Assembly: GCF_963678635.1 (NCBI RefSeq)
Contig: NC_087068.1
Coordinates: 51,624,731-51,688,730 of the forward strand
Direction: 5' to 3'
Length of the DNA stretch: 64,000 bases
Source: Symsagittifera roscoffensis
Taxonomy: Eukaryota; Xenacoelomorpha; Acoela; Convolutidae
Shown here: piece after piece, positions 24,043 to 35,270 of the stretch
Position numbering within the stretch: the first letter of the stretch is position 1
How the letters are laid out: each line of letters opens with the position of its first letter
Made by a program: the position numbers and the translations under genes
Notes under the pieces: generated by a model
Seen by the model: the letters and a program-made list of their open reading frames with translations, nothing else
Database searches by the model: none
Told to the model about the DNA's origin: nothing

Positions 24043-24236
24043 TGCGGTAGATGTTACACACGCCAAAATGCATCAAAATATCAATAATTTTGTTGAGTTT
24101 TCAAGTGTCCAAATTAGAAGTTTTCAACAAATAGCAGCGGAGAACCAAAAAATCATATCAAAAAGAAGCATTTTTGCTATCGAAACTATGTTATACAAGG
24201 CACACTCGGCAGCCTTCAAGCGCACTCAATCTAAAG
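24043..24236 (+). CDS. Probable internal exon, unrecognised
   Basis: An open frame preceded by TTGAG and ended by a consensus donor (AAAG/GTAAAG at 24236/24237). It encodes about 64 residues (KMHQNINNFVEFSSVQIRSF, QQIAAENQKIISKRS, then AFKRTQSK) with helical, Q/N- and K-rich character. The next in-frame stop lies a few codons beyond the donor, as expected for an intron. No partner exon identified. Confidence 0.4.
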
Positions 24237-24992
24237 GTAAAGTTGAAATTTTCTAATAATATGACAGTAAACATAGGAGATATTACTGTAAATAATAGTT
24301 TTAACAGAGAAATTTTAGCCTGAAATAATCTGGAAATCTATGCACTTTTCATTAAAAAAACTTGAAACATTTTAAATGATAATGTGAATTTTTTTCATCG
24401 CAAATCTTAAGGTTTCACTTATGCTTTTCTTCAATTGTTTTGATTGATGATAAAAACAAAAATTAGCTACAATCTAGTTGAAATTGCCATGAAATTATGA
24501 ACAGAAGTCGATCCAAAACTTTTCAATTTGCAGTAAGTATTGCAATGGTAGCAATCTTACGTGAATTTTGTTACCCTAAAAATGCAGTAAAAGTGCATAA
24601 TGTAAGCTGCTGAGTGGATACGTATCTGCTAGAATAATGTATACAGAAGTTCTACATATATATAAAACATTGACTAACTGTACCGTTTTACCTAGCTATC
24701 AATTTTATTGTTCCTAGTAAAGAGTGGCTTCATAGTGGCTTCATAGTAAACAGTGGCACCATATGTAGTGGCTTGTGTAACAAAAATTTTGATGGCTCTA
24801 CTGTTTTTGATAATTGACATTAAGAAAATGAAAAAGTGGGAGCTTTTTTTAGACATTGAAACTTTCCAGAGAAAAATATACATCAGCCTGAACTGGAAAT
24901 TCACTTCAAAATTAGAAGCTAAGGATTCGAATAAAAACATACAGATATCTGACTCAGAATTTTTTTTTTCGATTTTGAGTTTTTCTGTTCTT
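24237..24992. other. Noncoding spacer
   Basis: Nothing supported; a small direct duplication ('GTGGCTTCATA' twice) at 24,723-24,748. Confidence 0.45.
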
Positions 24993-25680
24993 TAGAAAAA
25001 TGGAGTTTTTGGTATAAATTTGCTTTGGATTAGTAAACGGTCGTTCGTCAAGAGGATAAAATTGTAGATCTGAAATTCATATTTTGATTAAACTTTTGTT
25101 CAAAATGGTTTCAAGTGGAAGACGGTAGATCAATCTCAAACCAACAATTACCTAACGTGAAGATTTTTGCTCAAATGAACTAGAAGTTAAGTTGGTTTTT
25201 TAGGAACTTTGAGATCATTTTGCATCAATTCAGGTTATATGTTAAAATTTGAGAAAAAACTCCAATATAAAAGTATTTGGATAGATACTGAGTCTGAAAC
25301 GAATAAATTTTGTTTCATTTTTTCAAAAATTACTTAGTTAAGGACTAAAACAACAACAAGAGTTATCGTGTCCAAAAATATTTTCTGAAGCTTCTTAGGA
25401 AAATGGAGCTTTTTGTGCAAACTTTTCTTTGGATTAGTAAACGATCGTTGAAATGATATAGTTCTACAGCTGATTTTTTTTCAAGTAAAACTTGTTCTCT
25501 TGCAAGTTCAAAAGGTGTTCACGTTGAAGATGGTAGATCAAGGACAAACAAAAAATGACTGAAGTCGACGTTTTTTGCTAAAAAAGTAGAATTTAATTTA
25601 TTCCTAGGAGTTTTGAGATCACTTTGCTTCATTTCAGGTTATAAGTTAATCTTAAGAAGATCTCCAATACAAAAACTTTC
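24993..25680 (+). repeat. Two diverged direct repeats, 406-bp offset
   Basis: Copy 1 (24,993-25,285) and copy 2 (25,398-25,680) share 'AAAATGGAG', 'CTTTGGATTAGTAAACG', 'GATGGTAGATCAA'-like, 'TTTGAGATCA' and 'TTCAGGTTATA' in the same order and spacing. Identity is roughly 65-70%. Noncoding. Confidence 0.75.
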
Positions 25681-26332
25681 AAGTAGTGGTATTTGTTTGT
25701 AATCTATCAGAAGTTTTTCTTGTTTATTGATGAATTCCTATAAATTACTTGGAAATTTGTATTTTTTAGTATATAATAGTATCAAGCAAAATGGTTCTTC
25801 TGGATGATAATAGATGAAGCATGAATGACAAATCTGCTTCCACTATCTACATATAGATAACTTCATAAACTTCAGATGTAAAATTCTCTATTGTTATGAT
25901 ATTTTACATGAAAAGTTTTAAAAAGTCTTAGTGTTATAATTTTGTTTAAATGAGAAAACTTAATAGAACTATAGAGTTTTTTCGATTAATTAATTTCATC
26001 TAAGTTTTTAAAAAAAATTGTTCAATACATACATTTTATACTTGGATTTTCTACTCTTTTAAAATTTTATTAGAAGCGTTCTTTTGGAACCTATTACAAA
26101 AAGCATAAATTAAGAACTGGGTCACCCTGTGTATTTCTACTTTGGAAATTTTTTTCACATTAAAAACAATAAATTTGCATTTAAGTTGTTCACCAAACTC
26201 AACAAAAAAGCACCCATTTATTTTGTTTTTTAAAGCTACATAGGCTTTTATATTCTTATTTGAACTCTTGAACTGACCACAGCTTTCTCTCACTTAAGCA
26301 TTATAAAAAATTTTGTGAAAAAATTAGGCTGA
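25681..26332. other. Noncoding spacer
   Basis: No supported features; one 80-codon minus-strand ORF (26293-26051) lacks any distinguishing character. Confidence 0.4.
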
Positions 26333-26623
26333 AAAAGAGATGTTTTTGACTGTTTTGCGAGAAAGCTGATGGTAAGTGATCACAAAAAATGCATTTACTG
26401 CTACTTGACTCTCTCGAAAGTTACCTTTATTTTACAGCTCTTTCGAGAGTTTGGAAGTTTCCATTTGTTTTTAGCTCCTATGAGCTTTGATTTTGGTATT
26501 TTGATAACTCTGCACATTCCTCGTTCTAGCCCATCTTACATTGAATCCTTTCGTATTTCAACATTGTCAGGCAAAGTTGAAGAAGGTTTCCATTTTTTGT
26601 CCAATTTTGTGTCCTTGTTGTAA
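26333..26623 (+). CDS. Candidate two-exon fragment with a 66-bp intron
   Basis: A frame reading KRDVFDCFARKLM ends at ATG/GTAAGTG (26371/26372), a strong donor. An acceptor TTTATTTTACAG follows 66 bp later (about 26,437). Joining keeps phase 0 and continues LFREFGSFHLFLAPMSFD...PRSSPSYIESFRISTLSGKV to a TAA at 26,621-26,623. Such a tiny intron with both consensus ends is notable in low-complexity DNA. The 5' exon is short and starts after a stop, so the real upstream part is unknown. Not recognised; a chance splice pair is possible. Confidence 0.3.
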   Translation, partial: KRDVFDCFARKLMVSDHKKCIYCYLTLSKVTFILQLFREFGSFHLFLAPMSFDFGILITLHIPRSSPSYIESFRISTLSGKVEEGFHFLSNFVSLL

Positions 26624-29057
26624 TATGATACCAAATATTAAACAATTTGTTTTATTTCACACTCTACACAAAATATAACGTTGTTAACTTTCTATTTCAT
26701 AAGAACCGATAAAAAATTTAACGGAAACTTCCAAAGTGTTTCCAAAAACTTTAACTAGGAGCAATTTTTTCCAAGCACTTGAAATTTTGGCACAAAAAAA
26801 ATCAATTTTATCAGCTTTCTTTTAATAATATACTGAAAAATTGTATCTTAAAACCTTATAGAATCTATACCTTATCTTAATACATTACTTAACTTGATAC
26901 ACAGAGAGAAATGTATCCTATCTTAAAACGTCGGACGTCAAAAAAAATGGCAAAGTCGGACGTCAAAAAAACTTACCAGCTTACCATCTGAAAATCTAAC
27001 CAGGACGACAAAACAGGATAAGACAAGCAGCTTACAACAACTTTCACTTTATCTCAAAACCATTATTTTCATTTCTGTTCATCTGATCAGTTTGATCCAG
27101 GATCAATTTCCATTTTGGAAACCAGGATGAATCATGCAGTTTACTGCAACTTTGACTTCATCTCCACGTCCTTACATACTTTTCTGTTGATCTGATCAGT
27201 TCGCTCTCTTCAGTTCGTTTTATCTATTTTATTTATATCAGGTTAAGCACCCTCTTGTTTTCATCAGATTAGCTCATCTGATTAACATGTATCAGCTTCT
27301 TCCATTCAAGATCAATTGAAAGGAAAAGAAAATATTTTTTTTTGCCATTATTTGGTTTTCAAGTAAACTGCGTGACCCATCCTTGTTTCCAAATTAATCA
27401 GTACTGCTTGATATGTGTTGATAGAGACTTATATTGTCAAATTGCCCAAAAGAAATATAAGTAAGGCGTTACTAAGACTACTGAAATCAACAATTTCAGA
27501 TAAAAATCATTTTTTCTGCTGGCTACTGTTATCTGTCAAGCTTTTCTTTTTTTTATACTGTCTTTAATTTAAAAAGCTTATTCAGTGTCATCTTCAATTA
27601 CTGGTATCAGAAGTACTGTTTTACTAACGGTTACTGCCCATCTGCACACTATTCATTGTGTTCCTTTCAGAATGTCAAGATCCATTTAGTTTATAAGGAA
27701 CAACTACTGATCAACACTCTACCAGACATTAGATAAATACTGATCAATTCTACCAGACATCGATAATGTATATCGAAAACTTGACTGTCTTATACGTTAT
27801 ACAGGAACAGATTCTTTTCAATTGTAATTACGTCTGTTGGGGAGGTTTTCAATCATTTGAACCCAGCTGTATAACGCATTTTGCAATTTAGCGGAGCGGC
27901 GAAGACACATAGTATCGCAAACAAGCGCTTGTTGCGTAAAAAATTGAATACCATTTCACAAAGTCTTACAAAAATATCAACCCTTGCTGTGTCTGCATAA
28001 TTAAATGGAGAACTCAAATTTTAGGTTCTGTTTTCTTTAGAAACTCAAAATTCAATTCTTGATTTTAATATTGTACTGTTATTGATGGTGATGGACATTT
28101 AATTAGTTATTATGTCTATATTTTGATTGAAAATCAATTAGAACTTCGTTTTTTAAAACTGACGTAAAAACAATATTGCTAAAATCTTTAAAATTTAAGA
28201 ACAAAATGAAAGGTTTTTTATCTTTGATGCTGACCGAGATGCACAGATGTTGCAAATTTTTTTAAAAAAGTCTAGAATCATTCGGAAAACTTTAAGGTAT
28301 TGCGGTTTTTGTTTTTAGTTATCTCTTACAAATTGAGATTTTGTAATGACTTTTTAGAATTTGTAAATTTTCTCAGCTGCCATATTTCTAAAGATATGTT
28401 TAAATAAGAATAATATTTTAAAATTATAGAAATTAGAAAACTTGAAATAAACTTCAAACAACACAATAAACATTTTAATCAATCTGCTTTCTATTTCTGA
28501 TTCTTCGCTCATTGGAAAAATTGGTTCAGAGAACCCCTCACTTTTGTCTATTGCGATTTTGTCTATTGCCTAAAATTTTAATCTCGTTGAAAACTTTTCG
28601 TATAACTTCAATTGTGCGCTATACTTGAAATGGTAAAACCATCTGATTTAGACGGACACCGGAGAAAGTATCTCTCTCTTTTTTTGGCCATATCGGGCGG
28701 CACTCCACAGAGTACAAGAGTAGCTGACTGGAAAAGAAAACGCTCATATATTAAGAGTGAGGGAAACCTTTAACTCACACACATGGAGGGGGTGTTACCA
28801 TTCAAAGACAATTTTCCTAATAAGTAAATCGGTCGTATCTATTTGAATTAAAACATGTTTTTTTGAAAAAAAAGTTGCCTAAAAGGTATTTTATTGGAAA
28901 AAATTATCAAAAAATTTAATCGTTTAGGTCGTTTTCTGGAAAAAAATTTAACGAACAGTTTTGATAAATAATTTGTCATTATTTCAAGATTTCTTAGAAT
29001 AAATTGGAGATAATCAAATCGGGAGATAAACCAAACTAATACCTCATACCCACATAA
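26624..29057. other. Noncoding spacer
   Basis: Contains a duplicated 'GTCGGACGTCAAAAAAA' word (26,930-26,980) and two degenerate ~120-bp units sharing 'ACCAGGA' and 'TTCTGTTSATCTGATCAGTT' (26,998-27,200). No gene seen. Confidence 0.45.
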
Positions 29058-29060
29058 TCA

Positions 29061-29420
29061 GCAAAAATAAATGTTAAGCCTTCAGTTATCAAGAAAGTTC
29101 ACGACTTTGTTTCTCTCCGGGTTGAAGATATTCAGCTGCTGGACATTATGAAGTACTTGGGTCTAATTTACTTTTCAAGGCTTTTTATAAAAGCAAACAA
29201 GGTCAATGGGATGAACAGATACATTCCATACGAGTGTTTTAATGCTCCCAACAAGCTCGATGAAATACAACTACGGCTTAATGAGAACTTTTACAGCACT
29301 TTGAAGATCAGCAACCTTCTCGACAAAGAGGATGACGTTTTTCAGAAGTTTCTCAACTTCAGAACAACTAAAGAGCAATTAATGAAAAAACTCAGACTGA
29401 AGCCTAAACTTTGTGATTAG
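29061..29420 (+). CDS. Probable terminal exon abutting the Gypsy insertion
   Basis: Open frame of about 119 codons starting just after CAG (29058-29060) and ending TAG at 29418-29420, four bases before the Gypsy 5' LTR. It encodes a well-mixed sequence with helices (SVIKKVHDFVSLRVEDIQLL, DIMKYLGLIYFSRLFIKANK, then NENFYSTLKISNLLDKEDDV and a basic C-terminus KLRLKPKLCD). The YLGLIYFSRLFIKAN stretch recalls, weakly, the LGLLYL-type helix of piggyBac-like transposases, but no catalytic region is present. Host gene exon or dead transposase; unresolved. Confidence 0.45.
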   Translation, partial: AKINVKPSVIKKVHDFVSLRVEDIQLLDIMKYLGLIYFSRLFIKANKVNGMNRYIPYECFNAPNKLDEIQLRLNENFYSTLKISNLLDKEDDVFQKFLNFRTTKEQLMKKLRLKPKLCD

Positions 29421-29424
29421 AAAC

Positions 29425-29677
29425 TGAGATAGGGACCAGTTTTGAGTTTATGTAAGTGCTATCAATTGTTCTAGATAGACACCAGTTTGAGTTTATGTAA
29501 GTGCTATCAATTCTTCTTTTCTGTCTGGGGACCTGCTGCTTTGACCTTGCGATCTCTAATGTCCGATGAAATCTGAAATAAAAGAGTGCAGTAAGATTTC
29601 GACTTGATGCCTAACAGTTTGTCTACAATACAACTTATTAACAACCTTTTTGAATTTCCAAACTTACGACTTTAACA
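29425..29677 (+). repeat. Gypsy 5' LTR with internal 46-bp duplication
   Basis: Starts TGAGATAGGG and ends TTTAACA. It is 46 bp longer than the 3' LTR because the segment containing 'GAGTTTATGTAAGTGCTATC' is present twice. AATAAA at about 29,578 is a candidate polyadenylation signal. About ten further differences from the 3' LTR show the insertion is not recent. Confidence 0.9.
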
Positions 29678-31462
29678 TGGCGCAGCCAGCAGAGAAAAAA
29701 GAGGGGGGAAAATCAATTAAATATAGTAGCATTTTAGGAAACACGAACGCCGGAACCTCCAGTATATTGGGAGGAGTGGATAAGTAAATTTCACTGGGGG
29801 ATGATAGCAAAATACGACATCGATCCCGATGATTTCTATTTTGCGAGTACTCCAAATGCGGCGGCTATCACGGCGTTGCCTGAAGAAGTCAATGGAAAAA
29901 ACCGTCTCGATTCGGAAAAGAAGTTAAAGTCTAACTTATATCTTTGTTTAGGAGATGAGGCGCAACGTATATTCAAAGCACGAAAACCGACAGTAAACAT
30001 TAAAACGGAACGGTACCCACGGGTCCTGGATGAGATGCAAAATGTTTTCCAACGTGAGAGGAATGTAACTCATGAGCAGGGACTCTTCTACGGACGAAAA
30101 CAACGGGAGAACGAAACTGTCGAAAAATTACATGCGGAACTAAGCGCCCTAGCAGGAAGATGTGATTTTGCAAATGCGGCCGAAAACGTTCGTGATATTT
30201 TCATTATGAATATGCGGTAATCGGATTGCCAACGAGAATTATCACGATCAACTAAGTTACCTGAGGAAGTTTACCGGGTCGCCTTATCATATGAACATGG
30301 TGAGCGCGCATACAAATCATATACGAGAAAACCAGCTTCATCAGCTCCGGCGATTTCAATAAAACAGGAACCAGTAAATAATATAAGAAGGGGACAAGGA
30401 TTTTTTCGAGGTCGAGGACGTGCGGGACGTGGAGGATACACCCAAGGATCAAGTAGTAGTGAGGGAAGCGAAAATAACCGTAGGTGTTACAATTGCGACG
30501 CACCAAATTTTACCCTGGATCACATCGCGAGCTGTCCTGCAAAAGGAGCAACATTTAACTCGTGCCGAAAATTGGGACATTTTGAACGAACATGTCGAGG
30601 AATTAGAAGGGGTACTAACCAATGGAGAGGACGAGTTGGATTGGTCAGGGAGGAAAATGAGCATCATCAAAGTACGCAGAACGTAAATGAATTGAATGAA
30701 GACCCAGTATCGTGGGTGAATCAGCAGGGGTGCGGGGAAAATGAATCCATGACATCGGGATCGGACGACTACATAGTAATGTCGATAAAAAGGAAGAAGA
30801 ATGAGACTGAATTGAAGATCCCTGGGGCCCGCGTTCAAGTGGAGGTGTCAGGGAAGAAGATGTGGTTGTGGATAGATAGTGGATCTCCAGTGACTATTTT
30901 TAGCATAAACGACCTAAAAACAACGTTAGGAAAAGCAAATATCCAACTACAGCCGTCAAAAGAGGAATTTCTGGATTACAACAACAACCGAATTCACATA
31001 CTAGGGAAGGTAACAGTGATGATTTCATTAAATGGCTGGGCAGCACCAGCACAGGTGTCAGTAATATCCGGAAATCATCAGTCAATCCTGGGGCGCGACC
31101 CGATGGGCACCCTAGGTCTCGAGCTAGTCCAACGGAAGAAAGCGATGGGAATCACAGGGGAAGGGATCAGTCAAGAGGAGGAGGAATACGACGAATTGCA
31201 AACATACTTCTGTAAGTTGTACCCAAATTTATTTACTAGGATAGTGAAGATCCGGAATGCGCAAGTAAAAGCTGAATTTTTTGAAAATTTGAAGCCTATA
31301 CAACAAAAAAGGCGTAGGGTGCCAATCAGTGTACAAGAAAAGATGGATAAAGAAATTCATCGTCTAATAAATGAAGGACATATTGTAAAATTACAAGAGT
31401 GCTCAGATAAGTATTTCGTCTCTCCTATCGTCATTACTGTAAAAAGAAGGACGGAAGCATAA
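29677..31462 (+). pseudogene. gag: Gypsy gag-protease frame (broken)
   Basis: An ATG overlapping the primer site opens a frame that shifts near 29,737 into the main gag frame (WISKFHWG, then ATG 29801). Gag continues to an in-frame TAA at 30218-30220; the same frame resumes after it. An arginine/glycine-rich segment (about 30,400) is followed by zinc-knuckle residues (CYNC...H...C, then CRKLGHFERTC). The second knuckle lacks its first cysteine (TTT where TGT is expected, about 30,552). The aspartic protease motif LWIDSGSP has its catalytic Asp at 30875. The frame then enters the start of reverse transcriptase and closes at 31460 after a one-base loss in an A-run near 31,441. Confidence 0.85.
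29678..29693 (+). promoter_or_regulatory. Primer binding site
   Basis: TGGCGCAGCCAGCAGA lies directly after the LTR. TGGCGCA is the usual start of a tRNA-Ser-type primer site; exact tRNA identity is not established. The ATG formed with the last LTR base (29677) opens the gag reading frame. Confidence 0.75.
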
Positions 31463-32214
31463 AATTAGCACTAGAATCAAGAGAATTGAACAAACAGGTA
31501 CACAAAAATAAGAACCAAATGCCAAATATTGACGAATTAATAGACGGAGTAAGTCAGATCATCGCGGAGAAAAAATCGGGGAATATATATTTTACAACAT
31601 TGGATTTCACATATGCGTACGGACAAGTCGCATTAGAACAAAAAACGAGCAAGCAATGCAATTTCTCACTAGTCGGCGGAAAATCCACGGGGACTTATCG
31701 TTTTAAAAACGGATTTTACGGACTTACGTCAATGCCGGCGGAATTCCAGAAGGTAATTGATAATTTAATGAAGGAGTTCCCTCAGGCTAACGCGTTCATT
31801 GATGATATCTTAATTGCTTCAAAAGGAACTAAAATCGAACACTTTGCGTTGGTGGAAAAGATATTGAAAAAAATGGATGTCTCCAATGTCGCGTTAAAAT
31901 TGCGAAAATGCGAATTTGCGAAAACGGAGTGCGAATGGCTTGGATTTCGAATTGGGGAAAGTGGTATAACGCCCTTAGTAAGAAAAAAACAAGCAATAGA
32001 AGACTCGAAAACCCCAAAATCTCGAAAGCAGTTGAAATCTTTGATGGGTTCACTACACAGCTTACACAAATTTTTACCCAAACTCGCCGAATTAAGCGCA
32101 CCGTTAAGGCCATTACTGAGTCAAAATAACGATTTTGTCTGGACACCCGTTTGCCGCGTTCCAACGAAATATCGCGTTCCAACAATTAAAGTCGCTGGTG
32201 GAAAATATTTTTGA
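31450..32214 (+). pseudogene. pol: Gypsy reverse transcriptase domain
   Basis: After the frameshift the RT core is intact for about 240 residues: SRELNKQ, PNIDELIDGVSQII, LDFTYAYGQV, FYGLTSMPAEFQKVIDN, then the polymerase site FIDDILIASKG (FIDD in place of the common YxDD; the two aspartates are present), and LGFRIGESGI. It ends in a new frameshift near 32,150 just before the RT-RNase H linker. Copying of the element RNA in the cytoplasm is the family role. This copy could not act without the broken joins. Confidence 0.9.
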
Positions 32215-32640
32215 ATTATACACTTCGACATTCACCGTGAAACTAGAATTATTTCTGACGCTAGTCACGATGGCCTAGGGGCCGTCATAGAACAGTATGG
32301 CGCATCCGGGTGGCACCCTATTTCGTTTGCATCTCGTTATCTTAACCCGGCTGAGAAAAAAACTCCACAAACGAATTAGAATTACTCGCGGTAGTTTGGG
32401 CCACGGAACATTTTCGGAATTATATATACGGTCGGTATTTCACAGTGATATCTGATCATAAAGCGCTACTTACATTGTTGAATTCGTCACCGAAAGGAAA
32501 TAAAACTTTTTTCAGTCGATTAACTCGATGGTATGATCGACTGGTGCCATACGACTTTAAAGTTGAACATAGACAAGGGTCAAAAATGGGAATGGCTGAC
32601 TGTTTGTCTCGGTTTCCGTCCGCAGAGGCACCCGAGACAA
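32150..32640 (+). pseudogene. pol: Gypsy RNase H domain (broken)
   Basis: The frame changes near 32,150, 32,225 and 32,355. Recognisable pieces are IISDASHDGLGAVIEQYG (the DAS aspartate of the catalytic site), PISFASRYLNPAEKK, ELELLAVVWATEHFRNYIYG and SDHKALLTLL, followed by the HRQGSKMGMADCLSRFP connection that closes Gypsy RNase H regions. Confidence 0.88.
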
Positions 32641-33401
32641 GTCATTACGATGAAAATTTTACGGTAGCAAAGATAAGAATGATAAACGCGGCGTTGAGGC
32701 CCAAGGTTAAAATGAAGCCTAGGGGTCAAGAAGTGAATCATATTAAGCGAAAACCGACTGTAGGGGGCGAACAGTCATGTTTCGACACAACGAAATCAGT
32801 TTCATCCAATGAGAATGAAAGAAAAGATGATTATGCAAATATTCACCGTGAGCACAAACGCTCAATACAGGGCGTGTTTACATGCAACCGACGGTTAACC
32901 AATCAGCGTCGAATTATTTGCATGCCGGCGGAAATATGCAAATACCAAAGAACGAGATTCAGACTTTGTTCTCATTGCTTAAATTACAGTTGCAAACATA
33001 AAAAATCCATTTCAACTAACTACAAATGCAAGCCTTCTGCGTTGAAAATTTACAGTTGCAAACCATCCGTCTTACAAGATTACAGTGAAGAGCCACTTAC
33101 TTTGAAAAATTACTCTAGTAAAGATTATAGTGAAAAGCCAGTTACGTTGAAAAAATACAGTAGCAAAACCCTAATTCGAAATAACTTGAGTAACCCAAAA
33201 TTTACAAAAATGAGTAATTCGCCAGAGAAAAATGATCCTCCAACTTCGGCAATAGTCAACACGTCAACTAATTCGGGAAATGTTAATCTAAATGTTGTGC
33301 TGATCCGCCTAAATCAACCTCCTAGCGTTAGTTCGGATTCCGATATTGAAATGATACCACCCGAAAAACTTGATATCAAACAAACTAATTCTAAAAACTA
33401 A
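32640..33401 (+). pseudogene. pol: Gypsy pol linker with 10-aa tandem repeats
   Basis: Between RNase H and integrase lies a basic, cysteine-dotted stretch unlike the expected short linker and HHCC finger. At 33021-33155 a 30-bp unit coding Y-(K/S)-(C/E)-(K/E)-P-x-(A/V/T)-L-(K/Q)-x occurs four times, with a 15-bp partial unit between the third and fourth. The frame ends at TAA 33399-33401. A partial finger-like remnant (AGKNLKPDIPKSDMG) follows in another frame just before the integrase core. Confidence 0.7.
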
Positions 33402-33485
33402 AAACAATTATATCTTTTCCACATCAGTTCCCCGGTTTATCGTACCCACTTGTACAAAATGAAAAACGGATCTATTTTATAGTGC

Positions 33486-34979
33486 AGGTAAAAACCTTAA
33501 ACCGGACATTCCGAAAAGTGACATGGGGGAAACGTATGTTCCTAAGGAACCAAATGATTTGGTCCAATTAGATTTCTGGGGTCCAGTAAACTATGTAAGG
33601 GGTCGGAAAAAGTATGTACTTGTAGCAGTAGATACTTTCTCGCATTGGCCGCCGGCGTATGTTTGTTCAAGCAACAAATCAAAAAATGTATTGAAGTTCC
33701 TAAGGAAGTACATAAATACTCATGGACACCCAAGGAAATTGCACATGGATCAAGCCACGGGTTTTTTCTCTAACGAAATTCAAAATTTCTGTAACTACGA
33801 AGGTATCGAACTTATTAAATCTCCGGTTAGGGACCATCGCGCAACAGGACTGGTTGAACGGACTATTGGGCCGATAAAAAATTACGTGTTGACTTATCTT
33901 CAAGAATATAAAAACTACAAGTTTGGAGCAATGATATCCCGTGCGCTTAGTGCATTACGTTTCGTGCCACATTCTAAAACTAAATTAACGCCGTTCGAAG
34001 CATACCAAGGTCGAGAAGCGAATACAGCACTGCGAAATTTAACGAAAAAGCCGTCATTGAACAACTTAAATTGGAACAATGTTGTTAATCAAAAGTTATC
34101 CTGTTTAGACAAGGCGGGAAACCTCCCGGAAGTTGGACTTACCCTAGATTGGGAGAAGAGAAGTGACTTAGTGTACGCCCCTCAAAACAGGAAAACTCCA
34201 ATCATGTTGGATGATGACGCGGTAGCGGATCCCAAGGCTCCGGAAGTTGTTGACCCCAAGGAACTAAGACCACCCAAGACCCCAACATGGCTGAAAAAGC
34301 ACACAACAAGTTACACAACCGTGTATCAGAGGACCGGGAAGACGGATCCAAAGGACCCAAGGAGGTATAAACGTTTGCCATTAAAAATTGAAAAATTGAC
34401 TAAGCATACGGTGCAAATGAAAAAAGGGTCGTTACTAAGGCGGAGTGGTGTGTCTTTTAGATCGGCGGCTGAAGAAAGCCTTTTTGAAAATAGAAACGAG
34501 GAGTGCACCCCAGGACCGAGTAGAAATGTAACTAATACCCCGGCCCCAAGCGAATCCAACAAGTATAAACGAAAAGCCGAGAAGGACCGAACCGCAATGG
34601 AAAGTGCAAGAAAATCTACTAAACAACGAATAGTGGAATACTCTGCGGACGAGAGCGAGGACGATGACGACGACGATTGTGAGTGGGAAATCGGACGAAG
34701 GGAAACAATCATAGATGCGGCGAACGTAGGAATATATGTACCGTCGGTTAGGGAGAAGTCACCACGATCCGTCGGTGGAAAAAGAAATAAAAATCAGGGC
34801 GAAACAGCGACGCGGAAATCAACACGGCAGAGACGCGGAGTTGACAAAATGGGGGGGGGGGTTATGATCCACCGAATACAAAACAAATGAGGGAAACGAC
34901 AAGAAGAGAAAAAGCAGAAAAATTAAGCCTTAAGAGAGGTTTGGCGGGTGAGAAAACTCAACGAAATCTAAAAACTTAA
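33486..34979 (+). pseudogene. pol: Gypsy integrase with long C-terminal tail
   Basis: The core has LVQLDFWGPV (first Asp), HMDQATGFFS (second Asp; MDQATG replaces the usual SDRGTQF) and GLVERTIG (Glu), the DDE triad that joins cDNA ends to target DNA in the nucleus. After the core come an ARPFE-type segment (HSKTKLTPFEAYQGR), a basic/acidic tail with a DESEDDDDDD stretch and RKSTRQRRGV. The apparent stop at 34,890 follows an 11-G run (34851-34861); a length change there opens another frame ending at 34,979 (REKAEKLSLKRGLAG), which is probably the true C-terminus. No chromodomain recognised. Confidence 0.88.
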
Positions 34980-35063
34980 CTAGTACATTTATACAATACC
35001 AAACAGTAACAAAAAGTTGATAAATTTTATCTACGCTTTAAAATTTTTTTGTGGTTGCCCGAA

Positions 35064-35270
35064 TGAGATAGGGACCAGTTTTGAGTTTATGTAAGTGCTA
35101 TCAATTCTTCTTTTCTGTCTGGGGACCTGCTGCTTTGACCTTGCGATCTCTAATGTCCAATGGAATCTGAAATAAAAGAGGTCAGTAAGATTTCGATTTG
35201 ATGCCTAACAGTTTGTCTACAATACAACTTATTAACAACCCTTTGAAATTCCAAAGTTACGACTTTAACA
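35064..35270 (+). repeat. Gypsy 3' LTR
   Basis: Starts TGAGATAGGG, ends TTTAACA, 207 bp. It matches the 5' LTR apart from the missing 46-bp duplication and roughly 4-5% substitutions and indels. It is followed by the target duplication AAAC. Confidence 0.92.

Larger units (their letters stand above)
29425..35270 (+). mobile_element. Ty3/Gypsy LTR retrotransposon, degenerate
   Basis: Bounded by LTRs (29425-29677, 35064-35270) and a 4-bp target duplication AAAC (29421-29424 and 35271-35274), the size typical of Gypsy integrases. Gene order is gag, zinc knuckles, protease, reverse transcriptase, RNase H, integrase, the standard Ty3/Gypsy order. RNase H shows the Gypsy-type AVVWATEHFRNYIYGR and SDHKALLTLL region, most like the Mag-type lineage. 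At least one in-frame stop and five frameshifts mean this copy is defective. No polypurine tract is obvious just before the 3' LTR. Confidence 0.93.

Noticed and set aside
30252-34712. Minus-strand ORFs across the first Gypsy element
   Set aside because: Shadows of gag-pol; no domain character of their own.
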